In this document: in pieces, positions 11,996 through 23,209 of the stretch
How positions within the stretch are numbered: position 1 is the first letter of the stretch
How the letters are laid out: each line of letters opens with the position of its first letter
Assembly: GCA_037576215.1 (NCBI GenBank)
Contig: JBANDB010000011.1
Coordinates: 620,001 to 684,000, forward strand
DNA from: Armillaria gallica
Taxonomy: Eukaryota > Basidiomycota > Agaricomycetes > Agaricales > Physalacriaceae
Reading direction: 5' to 3'
Length of the DNA: 64,000 nt
The notes under the pieces: model-generated
Told to the model about the DNA's origin: nothing
Databases searched by the model: none
What the model saw: only the letters and a program-made list of their open reading frames with translations
Translations under genes and position numbers: made by a program

Positions 11996-12443
11996 CTGTA
12001 CTATTTCAACCGTAAGTTCACCTAACGCCTAACAGCGGACTCTGAACTGAACTTATTTCATATGTCCTAACGCCTAACAGAGGGGTCTGAACTGACATCC
12101 GTACAAATAAAAATAGGGCAAAAATTTGCCTCTTAAATCTGATTTCCGCATAACTTTGGCATAACTACAATAGTGTGTGTAAAGCCGACTCCTTCTTAAG
12201 CAATATTCCTGCTCTGAAAACTTAGCATCATGTCAGTATCCTCAAAACATTTAAATAGCTTCTTTTTCCTATGACCAAGGTAAAGGATCGAGAAATGCAG
12301 CTCGCTCAATGCTCGGGCTGTGCCGGCTGAACTGAACTGAACTGGTAAGTGCTAACGCCTAACGTCGGTGTCTGAACTGACAACCTAATGAACTACTGTC
12401 CTAACGCCTAACAGTGGCTGAACTTACGGTTGAAATAGTACAG
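11996..12443. mobile_element. MITE family A, copy 1 (TA target site)
   Basis: Terminal inverted repeats of about 25 bp begin CTGTACTATTTCAACCGTAA and are flanked by TA (11994-11995, 12444-12445). The inside holds four degenerate copies of a CTAACGCCTAAC...TCTGAACTGA unit (near 12023, 12067, 12353, 12400). A related element lies at 36487-37056. No protein is encoded. It sits exactly at the end of the sequence shared by copies 3 and 6. Confidence 0.8.
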
Positions 12444-12454
12444 TACTAGACTAA

Positions 12455-13683
12455 CAAATTCACTGTTCGATTGGGCAAAAAGGTTAAACCTTCGTGCTGG
12501 TTGCAAACTTCCCCTATGATGGTCCCGTCTACCTTCCGAACCAGACGATCAGAGAACAGATCTTTGATTCAAGGATAGCGTTGGGCAAACCATGAAGACA
12601 ACCATCATTCAATGGCAGCCAATACTCTCATATTGCGTCTCACAAGGGAATTCGCTCTCCTCCGTCGTCTTGGCCTGTATCGTGCATCTGATTGGTGGTT
12701 TCAATTTCGAATTCGCAACGCAGAATTTGATTGAGACTGAAATATATACATCGCCATTGCCATATGGGATAGGGAGCACCGCGGCGATCCTCATACATCA
12801 TCACTTTAGTCCACAATATGAACGACACCACTAGGAATCTCTGCTTAAACCAGTCATTAGGAGGTGGCCCACTAGCGAGCACAAGAAACACACCCAACGG
12901 CGGAACTAAATCGAGAAATATGCATCGCCCGGTTGAGCGATGAAAGTCTGTTGGCAGCCACCTAGAAGAAACATGAAAATTTCGATTTCGATACTACGGC
13001 GTCAGACACGCACTAGATCCAAAATATAGTGCATATATCCATCTCTTTCAGTCTTGCATGCTTCCGGGACACTACAGATTACTGATAAGCGATGCTGTGA
13101 GGACGTACCCGTCGCCTGTGTGCTTACCATTATGCAAGATATATGTTTCCCCGACCATGAAATAGCCTATGCTCGTCTGACGGCAACAGCCTCGCACCGT
13201 CCTTATACCGAGAGAGCATTAGATAGGTAAAAGTTGAAGAGAGAGAGATAAAGGGATGCTTGGAATTCGCCTAACGCCTTCATCGTCGAGCTGTCATCGT
13301 CGAGCTCATGGTGGTTCAGAAGAAGGAAGAAAATGGAATTAATTTCCCCACCACTATCATGTCTCTTGCACGTGTCGCGTTGCTGGTCCGTAGCCCTTTC
13401 ATTGTTCGTTCTCTAGTATACCTCATAGTATCTCTGTAGTCTATCTTCTAAGTACTCGCAAGTCAGGCTCTTTTCAGCCACAGAAAGAAATCTCATTTGA
13501 TAGTTTCAAACAGACTCTATTGGTAATGCGGCAAGTCGGGAATTATAAGAGAGACTAACAGTAGGACGCGTAGATATTCTAAATATCCTCAGCCGGCGGT
13601 GAGATTCATATGCAGGAACCGGTGTAAGTTGGGAATTCACAACCTGACGAAGCCATGTAAGGCGACATCGGCCCAAATCACTT
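12455..13683 (-). repeat. 3' flank of copy 3, duplicated beside copy 6
   Basis: The flank matches 58677-60865 in reverse orientation. It includes a stretch reading GGTTTAACCTT..TTGCCC, a stretch around 12640-12900 whose minus frame (EFEIETTNQM) recurs at 60590, and the segment with GATACTACGGCGTCAGACACGC near 12990. Open frames in it are broken. I read it as duplicated non-coding or relic sequence. Confidence 0.65.
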
Positions 13684-15654
13684 TCACACTGGACAATCGA
13701 GGGTTTCCTTTGAAGGATCCAACTTGTCTGGGAGTGGAATACTTATATTCTGAAAGACATGAAAAGTAAGAATTCCATAAGCTGGTAGGGGAATAGACAC
13801 ACCGTTTCGCTGACATCACCCTCGGAACTGACAGGTGTGATCCGGAGGACCGTAGGGAGCGAATTCACTTCATCCTCTGTGGACTGACTCGTCGAGCGAT
13901 GCTTCGATCGTGAATTGAGCCTAGGAATGTTAAGCTGTAGATAATCGTCACAAGGAGATGGCGTACATAGCAAAGAGCGAATTGATATAGACTATGAATG
14001 TGTTCATTAATCATTATCTGTCGATGGCGGGTAATAAACAAGACCGACGCTTAGACAGGACGAAATGAATCCCAAGGAAAGTCAGAGACTGCGGCCATGC
14101 AATGAACTGTAGACGTTGGCGAAATCCTAAGCATAAGATTCGATCAATTTGAGAGACGACTGACAGAAACGAGAGTGAGCAGCGAGCATGCACTGTCGTC
14201 TTAATTAGCAAGAATTTCGTTGGGATCGAACAGATATTCCTCACCTCGTAGCTAATCCTGATATGAGAACAAGTCGCATTAGACGGAGAAGTACAGTAGC
14301 TGTACTAATGCGACTTTGCATGAAAAAAGAGTTCGGAGGTCTGGTGAAAGAAACGACTCACGAAGGTACAAGTATAATAGTTCTGCTCTTGTGCAGGTAA
14401 TAGAACATTGGAACGGCTATTATCAGATCTGTAATCGCTATCGTGGAGAAAAAGACATAAACTGAAGTCTAGGCTATCTGCGTCAGGATCCCCTGCCGCC
14501 TGGATTACGGACATCACATACTTTCAAACTGGATGCAGATGCGATATTCGGTGTGATAGAACTGTTGAATGTTATTTCCAATGATGCACACAACTAAGAA
14601 GGTTCACGTACGTGTCGTATACGACATCTGGGGCCTCCTTTGAGTACGATCACATACCTGGAATTTATTTAGACTTACATACCGCAGTGCCTAGATGAAA
14701 GATAATCAGAGAGGGTCCCAGAACAACGACAAAGATGCTATCACCAAGTGAGGCCACCACAGCCAAACACTATCCAATAGTAAGTAGGGTTACAACGCTT
14801 GATTATCTTAAAGTTCGCTCACGACGAAGTAAACGAGAGTTTTGTGAAAATGCCGGCACACTATGAAAGAAATAAGCAATGAGAATCTCAATCATAAATA
14901 CAGAAAAACACGAACGTTGCCATAGTCGGAGGGCGTACAGCCTAGAAGGGTCAGTTTACGCGCTTCATAGAAGTAATGTGGTCCTGACCCTTCGATGTAC
15001 ACAGCGAGAATGTCCTAGTAGGGATGGTGTTAAAACACAAGTGTAAATCCACCACGACGACGCACATTCATATATACCTGCCACTAAGGTACATCATTCA
15101 GACATCATTAGATATTCTTGCGCTCGGCAGTGGAAAAAATTCACCTTCATGCTCCTAAAACAGCGATTCTTCAATGAAATTGATGTCGAACCTCTGCTCA
15201 AGAGCGTACCATGAGTTATACTCTAGGGCTCCGGTTAAATCCCCGAAGAAATGTATCAGGAAGAAATATACTGCGTATGTGCTTAGAGCAACATGAACAG
15301 TATCAAGCGCCCTGCCAAAGAAGCTAAGTAGTAGTCACCACGACTAACAAGTAGATTCTGTTGAACGTACCAAAGAAACCCGACCTATCTCATGGATTTC
15401 AATGTACATACTGCCACCTTCAAAAGAACGACGACTTACAGAATAGCGATAAACCCACCAGTCGTTGGGGTATCTCCTGTAGTACACGACCCCTTGTAAG
15501 TTTGTTATGCCATATAGACTGCCAAGGGAATAAATGAAAGCATATTTTTTTGCGGGTGAGAAAGGACATACACAGCGGCAATTGTGGCTCCGATATAAAG
15601 AGCGCCGAGAGTTCCGCTAACGGAAGGAGGCTCTGTCGAGGACTGCGAAGACAT
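13684..15654 (-). CDS. DUF6534 seven-helix membrane protein, copy 3 (complete, about 20 exons)
   Basis: Start ATG at 15654 (MSSQSSTEPPSVSGTLGALY), TATAAA at 15708-15703, stop TGA at 13686-13684. Every exon found in copy 4 is present here with GT and AG borders and matching phase: exon 2 LYGITNLQGVVYYRR, exon 3 VGFLW, exon 4 ALDTVHVALSTYAVYFF, exon 6 WQVYMN, exon 14 with FYYLHKSR, exon 17 FIAWPQSLTFLGIHFVLSK, exon 18 LYINSLFAM, last exon ending LDCPV. I saw no stop or frameshift. The product is about 310 residues with seven hydrophobic segments and a polar tail, as in the fungal DUF6534 family. Its biochemical role is unknown; a membrane or receptor-like role is inference. Its nearest relative here is copy 6, in inverted orientation. 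Confidence 0.85.
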
Positions 15655-16540
15655 CTCAAGTACAAGGGAGTTGCTGATGAAACCCTAGGAAATATTTTCG
15701 GCTTTATAGACGAGTTGAGTGCTACGGCTCCGAGCTAGTTAGCTGATCAGCATCAGCATCAGCACGCACAGCATTGTCGATGCAACGCACCATTCTTCAT
15801 CTTTCAACTTTGTGTCTCAGAACGGCGCCGATTGAAGCGCCGGCGCCATTGCTAGCACTTCTAAAAAAGATCTGCCAGAAGCAGCGAAGCAGAGATGTCA
15901 GTCTCCTACTTTTACGCCCGATCTTCCACCCACAACGAATGCTGTAAAGATTCGCGGGATAATGAGTCATACATCACTCGACCGATGACCAACTAGAGAA
16001 GTAGACACCGTGACAGGTGATTCATGATTTGCGGGCGGTAGATGGATGCACACATGGGCGTCTTATATTTGTATTTGGAGCTCCAGGCCACGTTCTACGT
16101 GTATACTTTTGGGATGCCGGGGCTAGATTGGAAGCGTAGGTGAATCGAAGTTTGTGAATTGTTCCTTGTCGAGTTTGTCATACTGCAACCGTCTCGCTAG
16201 TGCCAGGAGAGAACGAGAAAGGCGAGTCGGTTCTAGGTAATGATGGTGCTGATACCGGCGCAAGGTCCCGGTTAGGAATAGCCAGGTCCACCTCCCTGAG
16301 ATACGAATCTCGAGGACAACGACAAGGGGGCGAGTGCAGTCCGGAAACCTTGCGGAACCGTCAGGACTCAGAAATATTACAACATAATGAAACATGAGCT
16401 TCGTGCCCCACCTCGCCGCAATAATAACAGAACAAGTACTCACTACGCAGTGCAACAGGCCTCCGACGCTCCGTTCACTTGAGGACCTCAAAAGCGAGTG
16501 TGTGGAGGAATGTTAAGAAGCGCACTGATGCTGTTCAAGA
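15655..16540 (-). repeat. Upstream block of copy 3, shared with copies 1, 2 and 6
   Basis: The block contains TATAAA (15708-15703), TGATTTGCGGGCGGTAGA, and the stretch around 16123-16491. The minus frame of that stretch (SGRWTWLFLTGTLRRYQH) recurs upstream of copies 2 and 6. The frame is not conserved as a full protein, so I treat it as duplicated promoter and upstream DNA rather than a gene. Confidence 0.65.
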
Positions 16541-17160
16541 GGTGTGGTGGTGTGTGTGTGTACTGGCACCAGGTCCCAATCAGGAACGGCCGGGTCCACA
16601 GCGCTGACATGGCAAGCCATCGCCGTGGCCGCAAAGGCTCATACCGTTTTGATCGCACGGTTATGTACGTCTCGCGGATTAGAGACACTTTACGGGGCAC
16701 TTTGAAAAGATCAGTAACGTAATGTAGGTAGAAACAATAATATATGTGCGTTCTCGCATGCACACGACGGAAACAGCGAGCAATGATGAGGTCATCGAGC
16801 TGGCGCCATCGCCTAATCTGAGACAAGGTGAGACATTGAGAATTATATGGACGGACCACCAGCAGGGCACACGAGAAAATATAGTACGGAAACACAAATG
16901 ATGACGGAATGTTTGAGCAACAAACGATGGAAGAGTGTCGTTGGGGAAACAAATGGACCAAACCATAGCACGAGTCATGATTGTCGTCTGGGCAGGAAAT
17001 GGACCGAAATTATAACAAGAATCGTACCAAAACCATAGCAAGAGTCATGAGTGTCGTCTGGACAGGAAATGGACAGAAACCAAAACTCGAGTCATGGTGG
17101 TGGTACAAAGTAAGGAGAAAAAGTGTTCAAGGAGGCACATGGTGATGGTTGGATTATGGT
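16541..17160. other. Insertion in the divergent promoter with partial promoter repeat and tandem repeat
   Basis: Homology with the copy 2 module breaks off after CTGTTCAAGAGG and resumes near 17160. Within the insertion, 16565-16690 is a second partial copy of the upstream block (GGTCC...ACAGCGCTGACATGGCAAGCC, compare 4490-4570). The stretch 16961-17095 is a tandem repeat. No gene is seen. Confidence 0.5.
16961..17095. repeat. Tandem direct repeat, period about 70 bp, two copies plus a fragment
   Basis: AACCATAGCACGAGTCATGA at 16961 recurs as AACCATAGCAAGAGTCATGA at 17031. Both are followed by TGTCGTCTG.GCAGGAAATGG or a close variant. A third shortened copy (AACC...CTCGAGTCATGG) starts near 17078. 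Confidence 0.75.
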
Positions 17161-17530
17161 GGTCCGCGTTAAAGTCGTCGCGGCCATCCACTTTGGGATT
17201 CCAGATCATCGGTCCGTGTTTACCGAGTCCGTCTTGCGCTTTACTCGCTCATTTCAGCCACGTTCTACTACCACGTTTGTGGCCTAGATCTACCTCATAC
17301 TTTAATTAAAGGCATACTAGTTATGGTGTGCATTCGTCCTCGTATTCCACCTGTCTTCTCCTTTAACTTTAACAAAAATAACCATCAAGGATATCTGCCC
17401 TAACTACACCTGTTCTCTCCTTGAACAATGATCATCAAGCATATCTGCTGCGAATTCAACGCTATTCACCTCAATGTTCCGTCCGTCAAGACTCAATGCC
17501 ATTAGTCTCTGGCAATCCAGATCATCGTGC
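17160..17530 (+). pseudogene. 5' fragment of an F-box gene, divergent from DUF6534 copy 3
   Basis: The segment is collinear with the promoter and first codons of the F-box remnant at 53417-54822 (reverse orientation there). Shared landmarks are GGGATTCCAGATCATCGG, TTCCACCTGTCTTCTCC, AACAAAAATAACC and GATATCTGCCCTAACT, the last encoding the DICPN start of the CPNC motif. Homology is lost after about 100 bases of coding sequence, where the 2H phosphoesterase fragment on the other strand begins. Only the 5' end of the gene is left, so it is not functional. Confidence 0.6.
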
Positions 17531-18001
17531 ACGTCGAAACATTTCAACACGCCAGCCTGCCGCAGGATAGCATCATAATCAAACGGCTGAGGGTGTTCAG
17601 TCCTAGGTCTTCTGTAAGTGCTGCTGATAAGCGTCATATGCAGCTTCAGAGGACGCGTGTCGATGATAAAGTCCTCGTTACGGAATGTCTGGTTTATTTG
17701 GCTGGTTAGAGGTTCGGACTGGGATGGGCCAACTCACAAAACGTGAGCGCGACAGCGGGATTCCATTTTGAGATCGTCGAGGGTGTCGAGAGGAGCGTCG
17801 GGAGGCGGTGAAGGAGGTCGAGTGCAGTTTGAAGAGACTCAGGGGTTAGGTTCATGACGTCGAGAGTGAGGTGCACATGTTGAGGGCCTGTCTGGAGGAG
17901 ATGAGGGTAAGTCTGGCCAAACGGTATCGAAAGAACTGAAAAGGGTGAGTCTGGGACCAGCTAGCGAGCGTATAGACTTACTGTGTAGGACATGCCATCA
18001 T
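17404..18001 (-). pseudogene. AKAP7/ASCC1-like 2H phosphoesterase, C-terminally truncated
   Basis: From ATG at 18001, three exon-like blocks follow on the minus strand: MMACPTH (18001-17982), a block with FGQTYPHLLQ and PQHVHLTLDVMNL (17935-17738), and a block with PLKLHMTLISSTYRRPR (from 17701). The two H-x-T-x motifs, HLTL and HMTL, about 75 residues apart are the catalytic signature of the 2H phosphoesterase (LigT/AKAP7-NLS) superfamily. YRRPR after the second motif is typical of the ASCC1/AKAP7 branch. Introns have GTAAGT and GTGAGT donors. The exon joints I could find are out of phase by one base at both introns. The C-terminus after DYDAILRQAGV runs into sequence antisense to the F-box fragment. 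I therefore call it a truncated, probably dead gene. Start and exon limits are uncertain. Confidence 0.55.
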
Positions 18002-18339
18002 GGTTCATGAAAAAGGCTCGGCTGCCGGACCGATAAGCCGTTGGTTCTTTACTAGAACCCAAAATGCAGACTCTTCTGCGATTTCGTCTGTCCTTCCTCG
18101 TCCTGCGATCAGGAAAACCCTGATTAGTCGGAGTAGTACTACTGCATATCACGTCGTTGACCAAGAGGGGACTGCCACGGGGAGAATGGCCCGAGAGTCC
18201 GGAATCCCGGAACTTGGAAGTGGATGGACATTTGATGTTCGTGTCGCGCTTCTTAATGATCGACTACCGCTACCAACACCGACGACGACCTCAATTCGCT
18301 TCAAGAGGGCGCGGCAGCGACATAGAAACACTTGACACG

Positions 18340-21056
18340 CCCTTTTTCATGCTCCAACACCGCGTTGTCCGACATGAACGGATTGTATGCACGCCTTGGC
18401 TCATTTTTCACTTTCTTTTCTTACTCTCATATGCAGCCAAACCGCGGAACATAGCAGCAGCAGGAACCCTTATGGAAAGCGACACTTGGGCCATTGCCCA
18501 GCTCTTCAGCTTGAACCTACCTGCCCCAACGATGTAGTCATCGTACCTGGTATGTGCCTTTTCTATGTTTACTTGGTCATTGTTGAATTGTATCTAGTTC
18601 CCAACTGTCGCATCATCGAACTGTCGCATCCATTGTCTACTGACTGTTGTTAAGCTAGGCCGACCTGTGTGCATGTGCTTCATCTGTTCTCGGGCGCTGT
18701 TCTTATCCATGCACGTTTTTGTCGTGTAGGTATGGAAGCGTAGAAAGCTAGGCGCCTCCGATGTTATTCGGATTTGGGAAATTGGAATGACTTAGGTGTC
18801 AGAGAGTACCGATAACCTTGGTGCGTACTTGTCCTCTATTTCATTCAATGATCTCAAAATTATCTAGGTTGGACTCTATAAACTAACATTTGCGACTCCC
18901 TATCTTCCGGCTCTGAGGCACTCTCTCTAATGATTACCATCGACTCCTCGTTGAGGGTCGTCAAATAGTAATTCCCAAGTGTTGTCACAGGACAACCACC
19001 GCGGTAGCGTCGTCATCTCGATTCTCGTTCAGCGATCACTTAAACGACTCAGATCCTCGCCTCTGGCTCAGTACATGGATGCGCCTACCGGTCCATCCCG
19101 GCATGTGGAACACAAGGAATACGCCCAATGACCGTAAGCTTCAAACACCGTCTCCGTAGTATTTTCGCTCAATCTTCTCCCAGAGTATGCGACATCCATC
19201 ACTATCGCTACCGTCTACGTTCTAAGCCGGTCATTGACGCAGGTCGACTAGACCAGGCTTGCACGGCTAGGTACATGTACGTGGCGTCTAGGAATGAGGT
19301 CTGCATTATGATTCTCTCGTTCACTACCGTCTACTGACTAAAACCTGTAGACATCGGGAGGCATAAAAATGGAACATGAAATATATCCTGCTGACTGTAC
19401 AAGGTGCAAGGACTCTGTTTACTGGTAGGAACGACGCATACTCGAGGCAAGCTGCGTCATCCGGATTCTCCGGATATCCTGCTTGGAGAACGTCTTTCTT
19501 TGTCCGGAGATATGATAGATCCTTCGTTAGTTTTCATGTAGCTATAGATCGAATTTATCGTGTTTCTACCCCTTCACGCGTCGGATGTAAGTGATCAAGA
19601 CAACCGCCTTGGCAATGTAGTTATTATTATTCTAACTACATTTACTCATTCGCCGAGTAACCTTCGATCTCTGCTGTCCACATACGCCTTGATGAGTGCT
19701 TGTGTTTTGGGCGACATTGTTGCTTACTATTTCCCTAAATCAGACACATCGATTTCTTTCTGCTACGTCTTGAGCTCCCTGCCTTGGAAAGATGTGCACA
19801 CAAGCGGTGTAGTTTCAGGTCATTCAAAGTTGACTCTAAGAGCTGGCCTTCATCCACCCTCGCTGATCCAGATAGCGTACCGTGATTTATCTCATCACCG
19901 ACGTAGACGAGGCTATCCTTCGCCGTCAAGTTGTGGGACGGAGATCGTTATGTCAGTAACATAAGGGAATCTGGGGACAACGAAATGTTGATGGCGGGTA
20001 TTGATGTAGATTTTTTGACGTGTTGCAGGACGAAGTTTGAAGGGAAGATCACGAGGCAACAGGAGGACGGTGATGGTTACAAATTCGAGGCCCAAGTCAG
20101 AGCTATTGAGTATCTTTCCATTTCCACATGCAAGGACCACTGCTTATCCTTTTCTCCAGCAACAGTCCAGGATCCGAGAGTACTTTGCAAGGTGAAGAGG
20201 CCTCCTTGCATACAGACGATGAGGAGCCATTTGGCAAGTAAATATAGGAGGATGTCCAAAACTTTATTCGATATCCTGAGAAGGGTCTCTACAGCATTTG
20301 TGATATGCAACCTTTGTGTCTATCTAGCTTTCGATCGAACTCCGGAGAAGGTGATCTTACTATGCCCATCCGCCCATCTCTACCAACTTCGAGGGTCGTC
20401 CCACGGGAATTGCAACTTTAATCCATGATGCCGTGAAGTCAAACGAGGACAAGGAGTGACGTAGCGACCACCTCGGCCACCATTTTTCTCGCAGAAGACA
20501 AAGTTAGAGGATGACGCCGCGCACTGGATTCGTGGTCAAGGCTAGGCTTTGATGTATATCAGTACGTTCTTGAAAGTAATGTTTCAACGTTGCTGACACA
20601 AGCGAAGCTCCTCCGTTTGAAGTCAACGTCGCCCATGTAACCCGACCGACATGCTCTTAAACCAATACCTCTTGACTTTCACGCCAGATGCGAGATGTGT
20701 TGCTAGATGATCCATCTGCGAGGTCGTGTTTTTGGAAATTTTAAGGCTCCGACGCAGGCCTGTGTCGAGATAGGATTGATGCTGAAAATAGTGACCGTGA
20801 ATTTCGTGCTATTTCGTTTGCTCTGCTTCTTAATTTTCGTCATATGGCATAGGACAGTCCTTCAACTAATCAAGATATTAGCTGTTCCGTGCAGAAGGCA
20901 GTATCCTCAGCACCGTCGCTTGTCTTTATGACGCTCAATCAGTGGAAAGCTTGTCCCCTTCAATTGAAAGACTCGATGCAAGGACAAAAGTCATATCCCA
21001 CTCCCTTCCAGGCCGACAGATTCATTTGGTAAAGCAAGAGGTATATCTGCTTGCAA
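18340..21056. other. Unassigned 2.7 kb; one unexplained open frame at 19931-20428 (+)
   Basis: No family is recognised. The longest frame is 165 codons on the plus strand at 19931-20428. It opens with a protein-like stretch (WDGDRYVSNIRESGDNE), which the same frame continues from further upstream (FAVKLWDGD, interrupted by stops before 19880). It could be one exon of an unknown or decayed gene; chance cannot be excluded. The rest of the stretch has only short open frames. Confidence 0.3.
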
Positions 21057-21064
21057 TCCTTGCC

Positions 21065-21490
21065 TAGTGATGTCCGGGTCAGGCTTAAAGCCTGCGACCC
21101 AGCCTGACCCAGCCTGACCCGACCCTAAAACACCCGGCCCTGGTGGAGGGCTTTGGCAGGCTCAGGGCTCGGGCTCAAGCTATGGAAAGCCCGAGCCCTG
21201 GTCAGTTGTGGTAGTATCCTAATATCAGCTTTATAGATGGTGAGTATGATTCTTTTGTCATGTCAAAGCCTCAATATGACAACTTACAGCAAAAATTAGC
21301 ATAAGGATGTCACATATACCTCATCTCATGCATATAGATGCCAAAAGCCCAAACCTGACCCGACCCAGGCCCGACCTGGAGGAGGGCTTTGGCGGGCTCA
21401 GGGCTCGGGCTCACCCTTTGTCAAAGCCTGACCCTCCAAAGCCCGGCCCAAGCCCGAAAAACCCGGCCCGACCCGACCCGGACATCACTA
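21065..21490. mobile_element. 426-bp hAT-type MITE with 8-bp target duplication
   Basis: The ends are inverted repeats starting TAGTGATGTCCGGGTC and are flanked by the exact direct repeat TCCTTGCC (21057-21064 and 21491-21498). An 8-bp duplication is the hallmark of hAT elements. The inside is G+C-rich with many CCCGACCC and GGGCTCGGGC subterminal motifs on both strands, typical of fungal hAT ends. There is no coding capacity. The start TAGTG.TG resembles that of the 4.1-kb hAT at 47365-51486 (TAGTGTTGCC). Confidence 0.85.
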
Positions 21491-21498
21491 TCCTTGCC

Positions 21499-22639
21499 GT
21501 TTCATCTCTGACGGATCTGTAGTTACAGCGACGTCATGGAAACATAACTCGTTACATTCAAAGACAACATCTATTAACTTCACAGTCAGCCACTCGTGCC
21601 AAGATTCACAAGGGTTTGGGGATCAAGCTATCTCCGCTCGCCTATTTCTTGTACGCTGAATTTTATTTTTATGGTCCCTTTTCGTCGAGCTCATCAACTT
21701 CCTATCCCAGACTGGGTCGCATTCGGCGCACCACACCGTTAGATTGTCGTTGAGGATGAGTTCTTCCTCATTTGTTCCTTCTGTAGCCCATAATTTGCTC
21801 GAAGCGCAAATTTGTTGCTCTCAGGACGTTCGGTGTCCCTGCTCTATCCCCCATATCCTGATGTTTTATCTAGAATTGGCGGCAGTGCGGATAATGAGCC
21901 TCCCGCCAGCTTTTTATGGCGAAGCCAATAGAAGGAACTCTTCTCAGCTCTGACATATTCCCGCTCTCTACCCGCTTGCTCCCCGATATCCTTGTCAATA
22001 AAATATCTCATCATTCTGAATTAATCGATTTCAATGAGTCTTGTCTTTTCACTTGATGCCTGTTCCAAGTTCGGCTTCGTCCACGGATAGGTGACTCCAT
22101 TCATATAGAACTCCTTCCCCAGCTACGCAAATGCACTGGCACAGCAGAATCAAGACGTGAGCGAGACGAGATGCATACGACCTCACACCTCACAGCCTTT
22201 CCACATGTTGCTGCACAGCCTGAAAAATCTTCCTGAAGACGAACAGCCTTCTGGCTCCGTCTTCTCCTTTATGCTACCAGTCGAGCGCGAGGACAAGACA
22301 AGAAGATCATGTTCCATCAAGGCCAATTGATGAGACGGCCATCCAGGAAGCATGTGATCATATTCGGCTATACTACGTATCTTCTTACATATCTTTACAT
22401 CATGGTCAAAGCGTCAAGGTCCTCATGTCTCAATATTAGACCTTGCTCTCAAAGACTGCATGCACACCATAATGCTCAGGCAGGTAATGCTCAGTTTTCT
22501 TAGCGTTGTAGGTATTAATACGTTGTATGTGTAACCAACGGCGGCATTCATTCCCACTGGCCATTATGTTCTTGGCCTACCAGGATGGCGGAATAAGCAT
22601 CTTATAGGGCCCCGGGGCAATGCAAGATGGAAACGGGTG
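21499..22639. other. Unassigned intergenic stretch
   Basis: No recognisable protein, inverted repeat or similarity to other parts of the window. The region between 18.3 and 22.6 kb separates copy 3's module from the sequence that precedes copy 4. Confidence 0.35.
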
Positions 22640-23170
22640 GATATATTCTATACCATTTGGATGCGGTGGGTGTCTGACGCCTACTATCGAAACAGGAATT
22701 TCATATCCGTACTAGGGTACTACCGATCCTGCGCGGTACTGCCCTTCTACCATTTTCATTTCGCTTGAACTCCGCTGAACGATATCGATCATCCGTCGAA
22801 GCTTCCCCCAATATCTATCGACATTCGGTCTGGGGAAGGTGAACTCGGCTCACGGATAAGACTTGTAATTGAGACGATGTTGATGGAAGAACACTGGATA
22901 GTATTTCTACATCGTCGACAGTTTTATATTTATGGTATGTGTATTGCAGACATCTTGTCCAAAAGCCGGGCGCTGGCCGTCCATACTTTGGATGAAAGCA
23001 ATGATGTATCACTACGGCGTTATGATCCCGCGGTCGTATATGGCGATGGCGATGTTCATTTTAGCTTCAATCTAACTTTATCTGCAGGGTTGCCACGATT
23101 TAGAATCGATAACATCAATCAGATGCAAGGTGCCCGACAAGATGACAGGCACCTTGCATTGTCGCCATAT
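22640..23170 (+). repeat. Relic of a DUF6534 3' flank
   Basis: Segments match, in order, the 3' flank of copy 6: GGTGTCTGACGCCTACTATCG (compare 59380), the ATTCGGTCTGGGGA region (compare 59820), and AATCAGATGCAAGGT (compare 60600). No DUF6534 exons precede it, so a former gene copy between 18 and 22 kb seems to have been lost. Confidence 0.5.
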
Positions 23171-23209
23171 GGCCTGTCTGGGTTTCAAGTTGGTATGTAG
23201 GGTCTTTAA

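Noticed and set aside
16123..16491. 122-codon minus frame upstream of copy 3 as a conserved gene (also 55219-55659 and 10781-10984)
   Set aside because: The similarity among the three places follows from the duplicated upstream block. Start, stop and length differ in each copy, and no family is recognised.
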